Shown here: piece by piece, positions 34,881 to 46,700 of the stretch
Numbering within the stretch: position 1 is the stretch's first letter
Layout: every line of letters begins with the position of its first letter
NCBI GenBank assembly: GCA_934045905.1
Contig: OW203767.1
Span: forward strand, 19,099,073 to 19,163,072
DNA: 64,000 bases
Direction: 5' to 3'
Origin: Leuctra nigra
Lineage: Eukaryota > Arthropoda > Insecta > Plecoptera > Leuctridae
The notes under the pieces: model-generated
What the model was told of the DNA's origin: nothing
The model's input: the letters and a program-made list of their open reading frames with translations, nothing else
Database searches by the model: none
Program-made: the position numbers and the translations under genes

Positions 34881-34883
34881 TTA

Positions 34884-37495
34884 GTAAAATATTATTTAAC
34901 ACTTTTTATTTATTTTTGTATACTTTTATAACAAAACTATTCCAAACACTTTATAATTTTTCATCGAAAGGATTTTTTTAAAGATTATGAAAAGTATGTG
35001 TGATATTTTATTTCAAAACGGAGTCAATTTATAAAGAAAGGCATTCCTTCATAGAATTTTCGGTGACTTTTACTTTTCCTATGATACTGTTCTTCGATAT
35101 AAAATAAATTAAAATACCAAGCAAGAATCCTTAATAATCACTTAAATGTATTTCAGCAGTGAGTAAAGAATTGAACGGGAGTTTTGTTTGATGAAGGTCC
35201 CGGAGAATGGGCTCAACGTTCCCGCGAACTTTTCCCCAGAGTTCCCCGGCTCACAATCTCCATTTGCTTAATGAATAGCGCCATGAAATGAGGGGGGGGG
35301 GGGGGGGGCAGAGTTGGGACTCTGTACTTCCACAAAGTTATTGTTCCAATGGTGTGATTGTTTTGGGGGTGGGAATAGCTTTAGAATAATGCAGAGCTCC
35401 GCAAAGCGAACTTTTTGATTTATGTACTAATGTTTGTTAGAAAATAAATGTTTCTACCATAAAACAGTCCCTCCCCGGGTGGAACAGTGGCATTATAGAC
35501 CGTGGAAAACACCACTGGCCAAGGTTCTAGCATAATGTGTCCTAGTGTTTTATGCCTACGGGTTTTAGTCCTCTAGACATGAGATCTTGAATTTATTTCA
35601 CCCGGAGGCGCTGTATTTCATTAGCTGAATGACATCGGCCTTTTGGGCTTAATAACAAGGCAGCCCAGCGAGCCTGTTCTATACGTAGGTTACAAGCAGT
35701 ACTTGTCTTGCGTGCCACATGCTAACTCTTTCCTCGATACTTTCTTTTTATTGAGAAAGTTTAATTCCACGATTTAAAGGATCAAACTTTCATACAAGAG
35801 GAAAGTATACTTAAGTCCATTAAATTGCGGGAAGGACTTTACCTATAGGGCAATAAATATAACAATTTTTCTAAGATTCATGTCCCATTTGTCAATAAAA
35901 ACTTTGTCACGAAATCTATTAGTTATAAAGTTCGTTGGCATTAATAAGAAGCATTATGAAATTGTTTGTATAACCAAATCAATAGTTTTGTAGAGCACGG
36001 CACCTCCACCAAATCACAAAATCAATATCGATTCAGACAGTTATTTGTTTAAGAACGAGAAGTCTTTAAACTATTTCTTCGTTATTCCAATAGTTTATCA
36101 ATAAACAAATCACTTCACGAAACACGGAAGAAATACGTTTCCGTCACACTCGCACAAGCCATCAAGTAATACTAAACATTTGTCTCTAGTCCAACAAAAT
36201 CATCCCCTCCAAACAAAAACATATTTCACAAACTAAAAATCCAGTTCTTAAACGAATTACCCTTTAAAAACACTTCTCCGCCGTTGTTCGATAATTTGTT
36301 GTACCATACACACGTAACACGGGGCAAAAGTGGACTATTTTAAATCACTCGCAAGCCTGTTTTTCAACCCCTCCTCACTGGACGCTTCTTCTCACCTGCA
36401 AATCTCGTGTTACCCCCCACATGGGGGGGGGGGGGGGGGGCAGCGTGCGCCCATTGAACGCCCCACAAATGATGCGCTTAACATCCATGTTGACATGGCC
36501 ACAATACTCGAGCTGGTCTCCTGAAAACTTGTCTATACTGGACGGGGTGTGCGGATGACGCTTTGATATAGTTTTAGTTGATATTGTGTGAAGATCCGGT
36601 TATTTGAGATTCGTTCTGCTCGCAAATGGTCAAGCTTGCGTCCTGGATTGCAAAGTTAGAATGATATTCATGAGCAGAGGAAAAGAAAATCATTGTCATA
36701 GTTTGCTCGAACTGTACTCAGGGGTTATTATTTCCACTATTTCAAATCATTAATTGATTATTCTGAATGAATATAAAGATATTATGGTTTAGTTTTATGA
36801 AAAGATGAACTATAAATTACTTGTTGAATAAGTTCCGAATGAGAATCGAGTTGTAAAGATGAGAGCTTTGGAGGTGAACGCTGAAAACTATTGATTTTCG
36901 CCTCAATACCAGACACAAGATAGGTTTAAATTTAGTGATAAATTTTAGGTTTTAGTGAAAATGGTGATGCAGTCATGAGGGCTTGAATTCTTATTAGTGT
37001 AGGACATCCCAAGTTAAAACTTATCAATAGTAAGCGGATTAATTCCAGATTATATGAGTCCTATTATTGGTATTGCTGATCTTTAATCCACTAACTAACT
37101 AAAACACCAAATAGTTTAAGTTAATATGAATTGCTCTTCTCTGACTTAAAAGAATTCTCAGGGGTGTTAAAAGAATATAACATTTATAAATAAGATTATT
37201 CTTTTGAATCTAGTATCAAAAAAAATACATCAATTGAAAAACTGTCACTTTCCATTTTGTAAACTAGTTTACATAAGTTTAAAAAACAATTTATTGGGAG
37301 ATCAATTTACCAATCTTCTTTGTAGAATACCAAAAGATAAACATTCTTATCGCCACTTCCGCTATCACCTCCATGAGCTAAGGTGCACAGCTCCACAGCA
37401 TCACGATCTCTCCGAGCACAATGTGGCAGGTAATTGGCGAGTGCGAGGAAGCTGGGCTTCATCTCGGCGGGAGGCGTTAACGATCCGCGCGCCAA
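34884..37495. other. Intergenic or intronic; no gene recognised
   Basis: It contains G tracts at 35292-35308 and 36423-36440. A mixed-composition block at 35465-35700 includes GGGTGGAACAGTGGCATTAT and may be an old repeat. I could not support a coding exon; the ORFs at 36330-36524 and 37204-37632 lack family features. Confidence 0.35.
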
Positions 37496-37635
37496 CAGTT
37501 CCGACCTGCGTCCCGGCTACTTCATCACCAGCAGGAGCTTTCTACTTCGGACCAGCTTCTGACACCAGTTCCGACCTGCGTCCCGGCTACTTCATCACCA
37601 GCAGGAGCTTTCTACTTCGGACCGGCTTCTGACAC
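37496..37635 (+). repeat. Tandem duplication, 70-bp unit twice
   Basis: Copy 1 (37496-37565) and copy 2 (37566-37635) both run from CAGTTCCGACCTGCGTCCCG to GCTTCTGACAC, with one difference (ACCAGC versus ACCGGC). The near identity implies a recent event. The plus-strand frame stays open through both copies, but no protein family is apparent. Confidence 0.85.
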
Positions 37636-37637
37636 CA

Positions 37638-37837
37638 GTTGTAATAATAATAATAAAAAAAAGATAATATACCAGGAACCAACTAGTAAAATACAAATTA
37701 TTGAACAGAAACACTGGTATTGTCAAGTAAAAATAAAAAGAGTCCGCAATATTTCGCCGATGCGTTCGATTGGCTTCGTCAAGCGAGACTGAGCAGTGTT
37801 TCTGTTCAATAATTTGTATTTTACTACCAGTTGTAAT
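37638..37837 (-). mobile_element. Short retroelement-like insertion with internal inverted repeat
   Basis: CCAGTTGTAAT occurs at 37635-37645 and again at 37827-37837, like a target-site duplication around an insertion of about 190 bp. Read on the minus strand the insertion ends in an A/T-rich (ATT)n tail. Inside, AGTAAAATACAAATTATTGA plus ACAGAAACACTG forms 35-bp inverted arms around a loop holding GACGAAGCCAATCGAACGCA then TCGGCGAAATATTG. A retroelement tail or SINE-like origin is inferred. Confidence 0.5.
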
Positions 37838-40417
37838 GTCTACGCTACACTTTCTCAAGCACAAGCTAAAGACTCTTGATTTTACATTGAAATGAAAAAT
37901 TCCGATGTGAGCATACATTTTATATGACAATGTGATTATTGGAAAAATATTTTCGATCATTCTACGGTTGGGATTAAAACTTAACAGACAAAATAATGAA
38001 ACTGTTTGACAAAGTTTGGTAAGGATAAACATATTCACGCTAAAAAATAGAGATTTTAAAGTAATTTCGTGGTGAATTATGTTCCATTCTTTGAATGAAT
38101 ATGAATATGTAATGAAGAGAATTTAACCCAGAATAAGATTACGAACATAAACTTAACTTTTCGTTTATTTATAACAAAATCCATAATGCATTTGCATTTG
38201 CATTATTTATTTTTATATTTTATTTTGTTGGTTTTAAAGGTGCCTTTTCATGCTCCGTCACTGTCCGTCACTGTCCGTCAACGTCCGTCAACGTCCGTCA
38301 CCGTCCGGCGAAAACGACCACTTGACCCGTGGTCGGGTCACGTGGTCTCTAATAAAAGGGCACAAATGCATCACAAACCTGACACAAATTTGCCAACAAT
38401 ACATGCGCTCTTTCTTCATCTTTCCAACAAAATGTTGAGATATATTAATATATCCACTATTATGAATGTATTATATTTAACATGAAAGCATTTTGTTTTG
38501 ACAGTTTTCACATGCGAATTTGTACCCGAGATTTTTTTTCTTTTGATTAATAAATTTAAGCTCCAGAATGCAGTGAATGTCCTTCATAATTCGTCTTGGA
38601 TAACTCAACATGAACGATGTAAGGAGTGTTCTCATAGGTAACTACTATTTTTTTATCGAATGTATTAGAAAAAAAAACAAAGCTTTGGAAAAATAATTGA
38701 ACAACTTCCTCGCTTCTACAGTACAGATTTATAAACTTTAATCATTATCACATCGCAGCTAGCGAGTAAATATAATCTTCACATTTACTTGAAAGAACAT
38801 ATTTAACAATTCGATTTGATCTGAATCCCCCTCAAGTCGAGCACCAGCTTACTGTTACACCTGTACTGACAAGTATATGCCTGACTTGATTCTCCAGTGC
38901 TTGAAATGTTTCGCATTTTCCTCATTCGAAGACGTTGAAGTCACTCAAGTGTGCTTTCTGTCAGGAGTTACCCTGACAACTACGTCTTCTCGCCCCACTC
39001 GACTCGATTCTTTGACAATATCATACTTAGAAAATGTAAGAAATATATTATATATTCCCGTGGAAGATATCTTGAAATATGCGATGGAGTAGCGAAGATT
39101 GGAAAACGCTCTCGAGTGAAAATAACTCAAGTGTTTTGAGGCATGTTATATTTGAGAGAGACTGAAAATCATGTCTTATAAATTGCTTCGTATATGTCAA
39201 TAAAGCCGTATTAGTTATTACCTAATGATGGGTGAACTTATAGAATGTTTAATGATTCAGAAATAAGAAATACATTTTATCCTGAACATTTGATCAACAT
39301 ATTTTTTCCTCTTCTTCTGTATTCGATTTTCTTTGTTATAAATCGAAGTAACAGTATAAAACTAAATAAAAAGTTAAAATATGTAGTTTTCCTTTTGGTT
39401 GTTCTTATATGAGGAAAAATCCAAGGTTTTCATCAGCCTCGTGGAAATATATACATGTGCGGAGAAAAGCTTTCGTTTCTTTCATTTTCTTTTGAAGACA
39501 AGTTGTTACGTTGTGTTGAGCAATATCGTGTTTTGTTATCCATCTTGTATTCCACGAGAATTGAAGGCAAAGATGCAATATGTTTGGAATTTTAGTGATA
39601 CAAAATGTTATTGGTTTCCGAAACGTTGGTTTTCCTGTTAGCTTGGAGAAGAAACTCAACGAAAATAATATGAACGCGCTTTTCACATAATGTAATATGA
39701 CATTCTTTTTTTATTGAGAAATGAATATAAAATCTGAGATGATGTGTACGTGAATTGCTTTTTGAGAAGAGCCTTCAAAGGTATTCACAATATCCACGTC
39801 TTTGTATGATCAAAAGTTTCGTTCTCATATTTGATTTATCTCCATCCCCGGTAACAAAAATCATTATTCCTCACTTTACATCCCTAAACACAAGACAATT
39901 CACCACTAGGCGTGTTTATATCATAAACCTCCACACTACTCATTACTTAGTCATCATTGAAATCAAGATATACCGGATTTAACCTCACTTTCCGTCCGCC
40001 ATGTTGACAAATGAGTCGGACCACACGTGCGCACGCCTCTTCTGCGCAGGTGTGGTGTAAACAGACTGGACTTGATGTACGACTTGCGATGTCACCTTTC
40101 ACCGGGTGTCGGGTCACACCGATGACCTAACTGGCACGAGGAAATTGGCATTGTCCGAGCGAACTGGACGAGCGGGTTTGGATAATTTGATGTCCAGTTC
40201 TTAACATACCGCGAAGTCCGGCCTGCGGGATGTGGAGGGGTGATTCAATACGACTTTATAGAGCCGGCAAGACTGCGGACATTTATACATACTGTGCATT
40301 ATGTATTGATCGATAAGGATACGGAATTATTTGCAAGCGAAATTGGTGTTTTATCAGTTGCTTTCTATTAGACTATAGGATGAAAATACCTATATTACAG
40401 TACGAAAATAGATGTGA
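37838..40417. other. Intergenic or intronic; 10-bp tandem repeat and GC-rich patch
   Basis: A 10-bp repeat (GTCCGTCACT / GTCCGTCAAC variants) runs about six times at 38253-38308. A GC-richer patch at 39985-40235 includes ACACGTGCGCACGCC (E-box core CACGTG) and TGCGCAGG. No supported exon. The ORFs at 38186-38485 and 39399-39686 are not credible. Confidence 0.35.
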
Positions 40418-40605
40418 ATAGACCACTTTAAAAATTATCAATGTGGCTCTGCTTTATAACAAAAATCATGTGCAGTTTGATTTCCAGGTCCCCTTGTAAT
40501 GTGTTACCCATTGTTGAAACACATTACAAGGGGACCTGGAAATCAAACAGAATATGATTTTTGTTAAAAAGCAGAGCCACATTGATAATTTTTAAAGTGG
40601 TCTAT
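40418..40605. repeat. 188-bp near-perfect hairpin element (hairpin family H, copy 1)
   Basis: Arms of about 87 bp pair almost throughout: ATAGACCACTTTAAAAATTA with TAATTTTTAAAGTGGTCTAT, and CAGGTCCCCTTGTAATGTGT with ACACATTACAAGGGGACCTG. The loop is around CCCATTGTTGAAA. The blocks GCTCTGCTTT, AAATTATC and CCATTGTTGAAA are shared in position with the hairpin at 60414-60604, but the arm sequences between these blocks differ. Confidence 0.85.
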
Positions 40606-42210
40606 AGGTCAATATGTACACCCAACAAATCATCAAACGGCATTTGAACTAAACACTAGACAATCAATCCGTGTTATTATCAATGAAATCGGAGCTCCTA
40701 CTAGAGGTATATGACAAGTACGCACAGACTTTATCGAATGATGTCATCATATTTTTTCAGCCAATCAATTTCTTCAAATACCGTTTCATCATTATGTTGA
40801 ATGTAAAATAGGTAATTTTTAGATAAACTGTGTTAATGTCGTATTGTAAATCTCGCATAATAAATTGTACGAAATGTTGCTAAAACTGAAATAATAATAT
40901 TCATATTCTTAAAATTAGTGTAGACAAATATTTTCTGATAATCGCAAAAATACATATTTTAACCAATTTTGAGTAAAATAAAAAGCATCTTATGTATAAA
41001 TCATTTTCAACATGATGGCAAACGCACTCAACATTTTCATCCAAACTTTGCCAATCCCTCAACGTTTTCACATTCCAATCACGTGGGCCCTACAGGATTC
41101 AATTGGTCATATTGTTACTACAAATTCCATCAAATTACACTCCATATAACTCTTGATTAAGATCTGCTTCTCAAATCACATAGATGTCTCTGCCAAACAC
41201 ATCCATAGACAATACCATAATTTCCAACACGCCGTGTTTCCACATAATCAAAACTAACAAACACGACAATCTGCATTTCGCTATCTCTGTTAGTTAATCA
41301 GATTATGTCTCTCCAGTTGTGACCTCGCACACGTTTCTAGGTTATGTAATACCCCTCTCTCTGCCTCCATGCCCGATTATTTTCCCTTGCACATCATTCG
41401 CCAGATTGCAGCGTTCCGATTTGTGGATGGACCCTAACACGATGGTCTCAATTAACATGATCATTTGCATACATAGTGGTGAAATCTCGAACAGTTTCAA
41501 GATGTCTGAAAATGACTATCTTAGATTCTAGATGATAATGCATTAGCTAGGAGAGAGTGGAGGGTAAAGCAGCTGATATAGATGGTATGTGGTCAGTACA
41601 CAAAGGGATTTTTTTCTCTACCATGTCAACAAAAATTATGCAATGATGAAAAGAAAATGTCTGCAATACATATTTAAAGAAGCAAAACTTGATGTGAATA
41701 AATTTCCATTATTTCTAAATTCTAATTAGGTATCAGAGATGGTATTGATTTTGCATAATCATTCAAGATTCAGTGGTTACAATATTCAATATTGTGGGCA
41801 ATGTGTCTAAATAAATGAAAATGATTTATCTATTCTGGTATAAATTAACGTTAATGTATGAAAATTAATTTTTATAAAATTTGAGAAAATATACGTTCTC
41901 ACTGCACGTTTTCTTAGAGTTTTATCACATTTCTGATAACTGATATGCACCTAATGCAATTGTCTTGTTGCAAACGACAATAAAAGTTGAAAGTTTTTAC
42001 AACTCATAAAACTGTAATATGCATTGCTTACAACACCAAAAATGAACATTTTCATTCGTATTATACAATTTAAATTCAGTACATTTTGGCGGGAAAACGA
42101 TAATGTTATGTGACATCATTTGTATCAACCAACAATGGTGTTGCCATGGTTACAATAAAATATAACATAACGCCACAGAAATTCCAAAAATATAAATTCT
42201 CAAATACTAA
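40606..42210. other. Intergenic or intronic; no gene recognised
   Basis: AT-rich DNA with no supported exon, repeat or site that I can name. The ORFs at 40969-41160 and 41319-41531 do not resemble a known protein. Confidence 0.35.
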
Positions 42211-42387
42211 GAGCCGGTTTTTGTACCTCTTACTGAAGTTAGCTACCGGATAAAGTTCTTGATAGCGCTAGCAAACGTCCTTCAACTTCCTGACAGTGTT
42301 AGCTAGAATATAAAACTAGGTGTTTGCTAACTTTATCCGTTAGCTAGTTATCAAGGACTTTAGCAAGAAGTACAAAAACCGGCCATA
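42211..42387. mobile_element. About 177-bp MITE with long terminal inverted repeats
   Basis: Left GAGCCGGTTTTTGTACCTCT and right, read in reverse, GGCCGGTTTTTGTACTTCTT are inverted copies. Complementarity continues through GCTAGC- and GATAAAGTT-containing blocks almost to the centre. TAA lies at both borders, consistent with a Harbinger-type 3-bp duplication, although the outermost bases differ. No coding sequence. Confidence 0.7.
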
Positions 42388-45300
42388 ATTCAAATTTCAA
42401 TTTCAAATTTCAAATTCAAATATCTTTTTGCATATTTCGCACGTCCTATTTGCCTGCATTTTGACATTATTCAAGGTCCAACTTCTAAACATCATAACGG
42501 CCGTTCTCTATAGACTCATGGCTAAGGGTTGAGAGGGAATAAGACCAAATGATATCACAACCCAGCGATAAGATCTCCGTATTAATTTACACACTGTTAA
42601 GTTCTCGCATTACGTGAGACGTAAAGCAGAAGACGATAGCGACGAATAACGAGGTGAAAGATGAAAAAACTTCGACACATTCAGTTTGGGTAGACGAGAT
42701 GTTTGAAAGATGTAAAATGGCGGATGTGTTTTAGAACGACGTGGGTGGAAAGTGATGTGAACTAATTGAAATGTTGGGGGTGTGAAAGATGGAGAATTCT
42801 GATATTAAGTTGGGTGGCATTCTTGAAAATGGATAATTATAAATATCTATGTTATATTCATGATTGATTGATTGTGGATAACAATTGGAACGTCTACAAT
42901 TTTCTAATTTTGTTCAAACTGAGTGAACCAATGAAACAGATGTCATGCTTGCTCACTTGTCCAAAACGATATTCATTCTATAATTAAGTCAAATGCGGTT
43001 TTTAGAAACGGAAGAGGTCATATTTTATTATATAGCCTGCCTCCCACCTTCCTTCGCAGCCTGCCACTTTCTTCTTCATAATCTCTAAACTAAAAATAAA
43101 TGTATACATTCGACTTAGCTACAATATAGAATTTTATTTCTCTCTGTAAATTGTTAAGTACATATTATATGTTCAGTCATCTATAAATATTTTGAACTTC
43201 TATATTTAGGGATCTTCTTCATTTTTTTGTAGGATTTGCAAAATAAAATAAACATTTGCCATATTTGAGATATTCAAATTTGGAAATACAATATAAGAAA
43301 ACAGTAACTACTTATCAAACAAAACTGTAATATTATTTCGTCCTTCATGTCAAAACATGTTATATTGAATCGACATTTCCAGTCCGCCACCCAGTCTAAA
43401 TGTACAACACTCTAACGGTGTATAAACTCGCCAGGCGAAATTTCTCGCCCGCACACTTGATAGTAATAATTATTCCCCCCCCCCCCCCCCCCCACCCACC
43501 CTCCCCCTTAGCGTCTTCGCCTCGCAAAGTTTCGCCTCGCCACGAGAGAGAGTGGGGGGGGGGGGGGGGGGGTCTGCCCCGGTATTTTTACACTGTTGAT
43601 GGTGCTCTAGAGTTTGTCAAGCAAGTAAACGTGGGACGGGAGGGACGAAGGGGGGGTCGCATCTAAGTTACTGGTCCCTCTACAAGACAATGCAGCCACC
43701 AACTCTGGGCTCTCGAGATGTAGACTATATACATTTGTAGACATTCAAAGACAAAACTTGCGCCCACCTGACCATTGCCAATTCAGTCAAATAGTGTTAA
43801 ATTTAAGATTTTCTCATATTCTATGTTCAGAGATGTTTTTAAAATATTTTATACAATAATCCTACATCTGCCACCATTTGTAAAAAAAAACAATTTTCTT
43901 TCATGACATTTGGAAATGGTTTAGCGGTAGTTCAAGGTATAACTGCAAGTAATAACAGGTTATTTAATACATTTTGGTTTATTTCTTTATATCTTCATTA
44001 TTCATTAAAGTCAAATTGCATTTGCCTACAAGATCATCGCCTATTCACTCTCTCAAACTGTCTAGACCCAAGAGAGAATCGAACTAGAGCCATCTACCTC
44101 CAGCTTATTCGAGCAGTCATCATCGTCATCAAAGATTCATGAGTTTTGGTGTTGATTGTCCTTAAGGAGTGGTATATATATTCCTAGATGCGACCAACTT
44201 CCTTTGGTGTCGCCTAACTTTAAAACTAAATACTGGACGGAGCCAACAAAGTAAAGATCTTCCCACTTGCTCCCGCTTCCTCCCGCAGGAATCCAACGAC
44301 ACAAACCCTTCTGTCTCTGACGTATCTCTGTCTTCTCCTTCTCTTCTCCTTCTTCTCCTTTTGCTCTCACTCTAGCTCCTATTTCTCGAAGTCTTGGAGC
44401 TGTTAATATTAACTTGTTTGAGATATTAAACACTTCGAGACGGTGTGTCTGGCAAGTTGTTAAAATTAACAAGTTTTTCTATTATAGTAAAAGTCATTAT
44501 ATTGTACAAATAAGTATCACTTGTATCTAGTATTTTTTCCGAAACGAGGAATAGGGAAGTGAAGGGACGTTTAGATTTTAGAATAATAAAATAATTTATG
44601 AAAGTATTTTATGAATATTTTATTTTATAAAATTTTTTATGAAAGTTGAAGACAGATGTGGTATTATTTTTGTTGTGTTATGAATAGTTTTCAAGGAACG
44701 AATTTACAAAGTTTGGTAGATTGTAGCTGTCCATGAAACACAATTTGACGTCACACGCCGAGTCGGGCCGTATAAATAATGTTAGCCAGAGCCAGTTCTA
44801 TGCATCCCGTAACACAGGGAACACGGCTTGTTTTTGCAGAGAAGTGAAATGTCGAAAACTACTAAATTAATGAATTAAAAAAATATAATAAAATTCTCAT
44901 TGCTCTTTGAGGTTATTCTGTATATAAACAAAATATAATCTCAACATTTGTTTATTCCCCATTCTGGATATTAAAAATTTATATTATCTCACTCATAGTT
45001 CTCAAAGTTTAAAAGTTTTTATGACATGTTATCAAAAAACAGTATAATTAAAATAAACTCAATAACAAAGTGAAATACATTTTGAAACTACCCCTTTCCT
45101 AATTCTAAATTTGATAATATCCAGTTAAAAGTTTAGGTTAATTAAATATATGGGTACCTAAGTGCGGCTGCTGTAATCAAAAGCATGTTATATTTATTGC
45201 TTTCAATCTTAAATAAAAAACAACTTACTATTACGATCTCGTCAGAAATCTCAGCTCCTCCATGAATAAAACTTCCCTCATAATTTTTATTATTCTAAGG

Positions 45301-46119
45301 GTGAAATTAGCAGAAGTACAGCCAAGAACATTTGCGACTCCGTTTCCTTAGAAGTTAATTACGTTATTTGTTCCGAAGAGCTAATTATCACTGGAATTAC
45401 TCTGAGACAATTAAACACACGTCGTAAAACTGAATATTGTGTGTTGTAGTTGCTTAACTCTTCTCATCTGAACTCCCTCCTAACATTACACATAAACTCC
45501 AGCCGGAATAATTTACAACTGAACCCAAGAGGCTGGAAATTCCACAAAATAATAACACAACGTTAGCTTCGTTCTTATGAGGTTTTATTTGGAGTTAGAT
45601 TTCTTCCAGCATTGTTACGGTCACTTTTAGTTTTAACGCAATTTGGGTGGTTTTGGTAATGATGATGAATATATTTATGTGACGTAAACTTTCGAAAGTC
45701 TTAATGATTTTAAACATACTTTATTCATTATCCTTCTAGCTGCTTGTGAGATGAGAAATTCAGAGTTGAACTTCTGACTGAGTTCGGAATGTTGAATTTG
45801 CTGTCAACGGAAGTGAAACAGTTCCATTTGTTTCTTATTTCGTGGTTGGGGATTAAATTGGAAATGCATTCCAGCGCTTTGCGTGCACTTGTTGTATGCA
45901 ATTGGTTGCGACGAGAACTTCTGGAGGAATGAGTGAGTGCGATGCTTTGATTGAAGTTTAATTAACATATTCCAACCAATTCAAGGAAAGGAATTTAAAT
46001 GCATTTTCCACCTATACGCCAAGATTCATAGAAACTAATTAGTAATTTCAAATTGCGATATTTGAAATAAATAATTATTCTGATTTATTTCTAGAGAACT
46101 GATGATTTAGTATTATTCA
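42388..46119. other. Intergenic or intronic; no gene recognised
   Basis: It holds a C19 tract (43475-43493) followed about 60 bp later by a G19 tract (43554-43572). A tRNA-like piece lies on the minus strand at 44050-44110 (TAGTTCGATTCTC, B-box-like). TCTCCTT-type simple sequence at 44333-44366 produces a spurious ORF. No supported exon. Confidence 0.4.
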
Positions 46120-46700
46120 CTATAGGAAAACGCTCTGTGTAACGCGTTGGTAAGCAAGCCTTCGTATTTCATGGGCATTAATATGCAAATGAAATTTCTT
46201 GCTCTATAGGTACAGATATTGGGAACAACGAATTCGTCAAAGAAGCAGTTATATTATAATATATTCCTTTTATTGATATTGATACCTTTGACAAATATTT
46301 CATATCAATAATAAAATATCAGTAAAATGTCAATAACTCTTGAATTTCTTTATATAATTTGTCTGAAAATTGTAAAATAATTTGGTCATGAATCTTAATG
46401 GCCATGCAAAATTTGGCGATAAATGACGGGTAAAACGATTTCAGTTTCAATTTTCATGCTGATTTTCTTTCAGATAGGCATTTATAGTTAAAAACTACAA
46501 ATCAAGTTTCCGATGAAACCAATGGACCAATTATTAAATCATTAGGTAATCGAACTCGAGTAATGAATCTTCTGTGATAAAATTGACCCGATCCATGACT
46601 TCGTTTGACCTGTAATGCGAAAACAGACAGATAAAAAAGGAGATTCGAGCTATAAGTTTCATGCGGAGACGCAAGCTCAGCTCGCTTGATTAGTTAATAA
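46120..46700 (+). repeat. Family R copy
   Basis: The head is AAACGCTCTGTGTAACGCGT then TGGTAAGCAAGCC. It continues through CAATAACTCTTGAATTTCTT, TCTGAAAATTGTAAAATAAT and CATGCAAAATTTGGCGAT, and ends near GACGCAAGCTCAGCTCGCTT. About 580 bp; several internal modules present in the 50.9 kb copy are missing. Confidence 0.75.

Noticed and set aside
43400..43666. 88-codon ORF with poly-Pro and poly-Gly
   Set aside because: It is a by-product of the C19 and G19 tracts, whose lengths may not be exact.
44137..44472. 111-codon minus-strand ORF
   Set aside because: The centre is a TCTCCTT simple repeat giving Glu/Lys runs; the rest is unconvincing.
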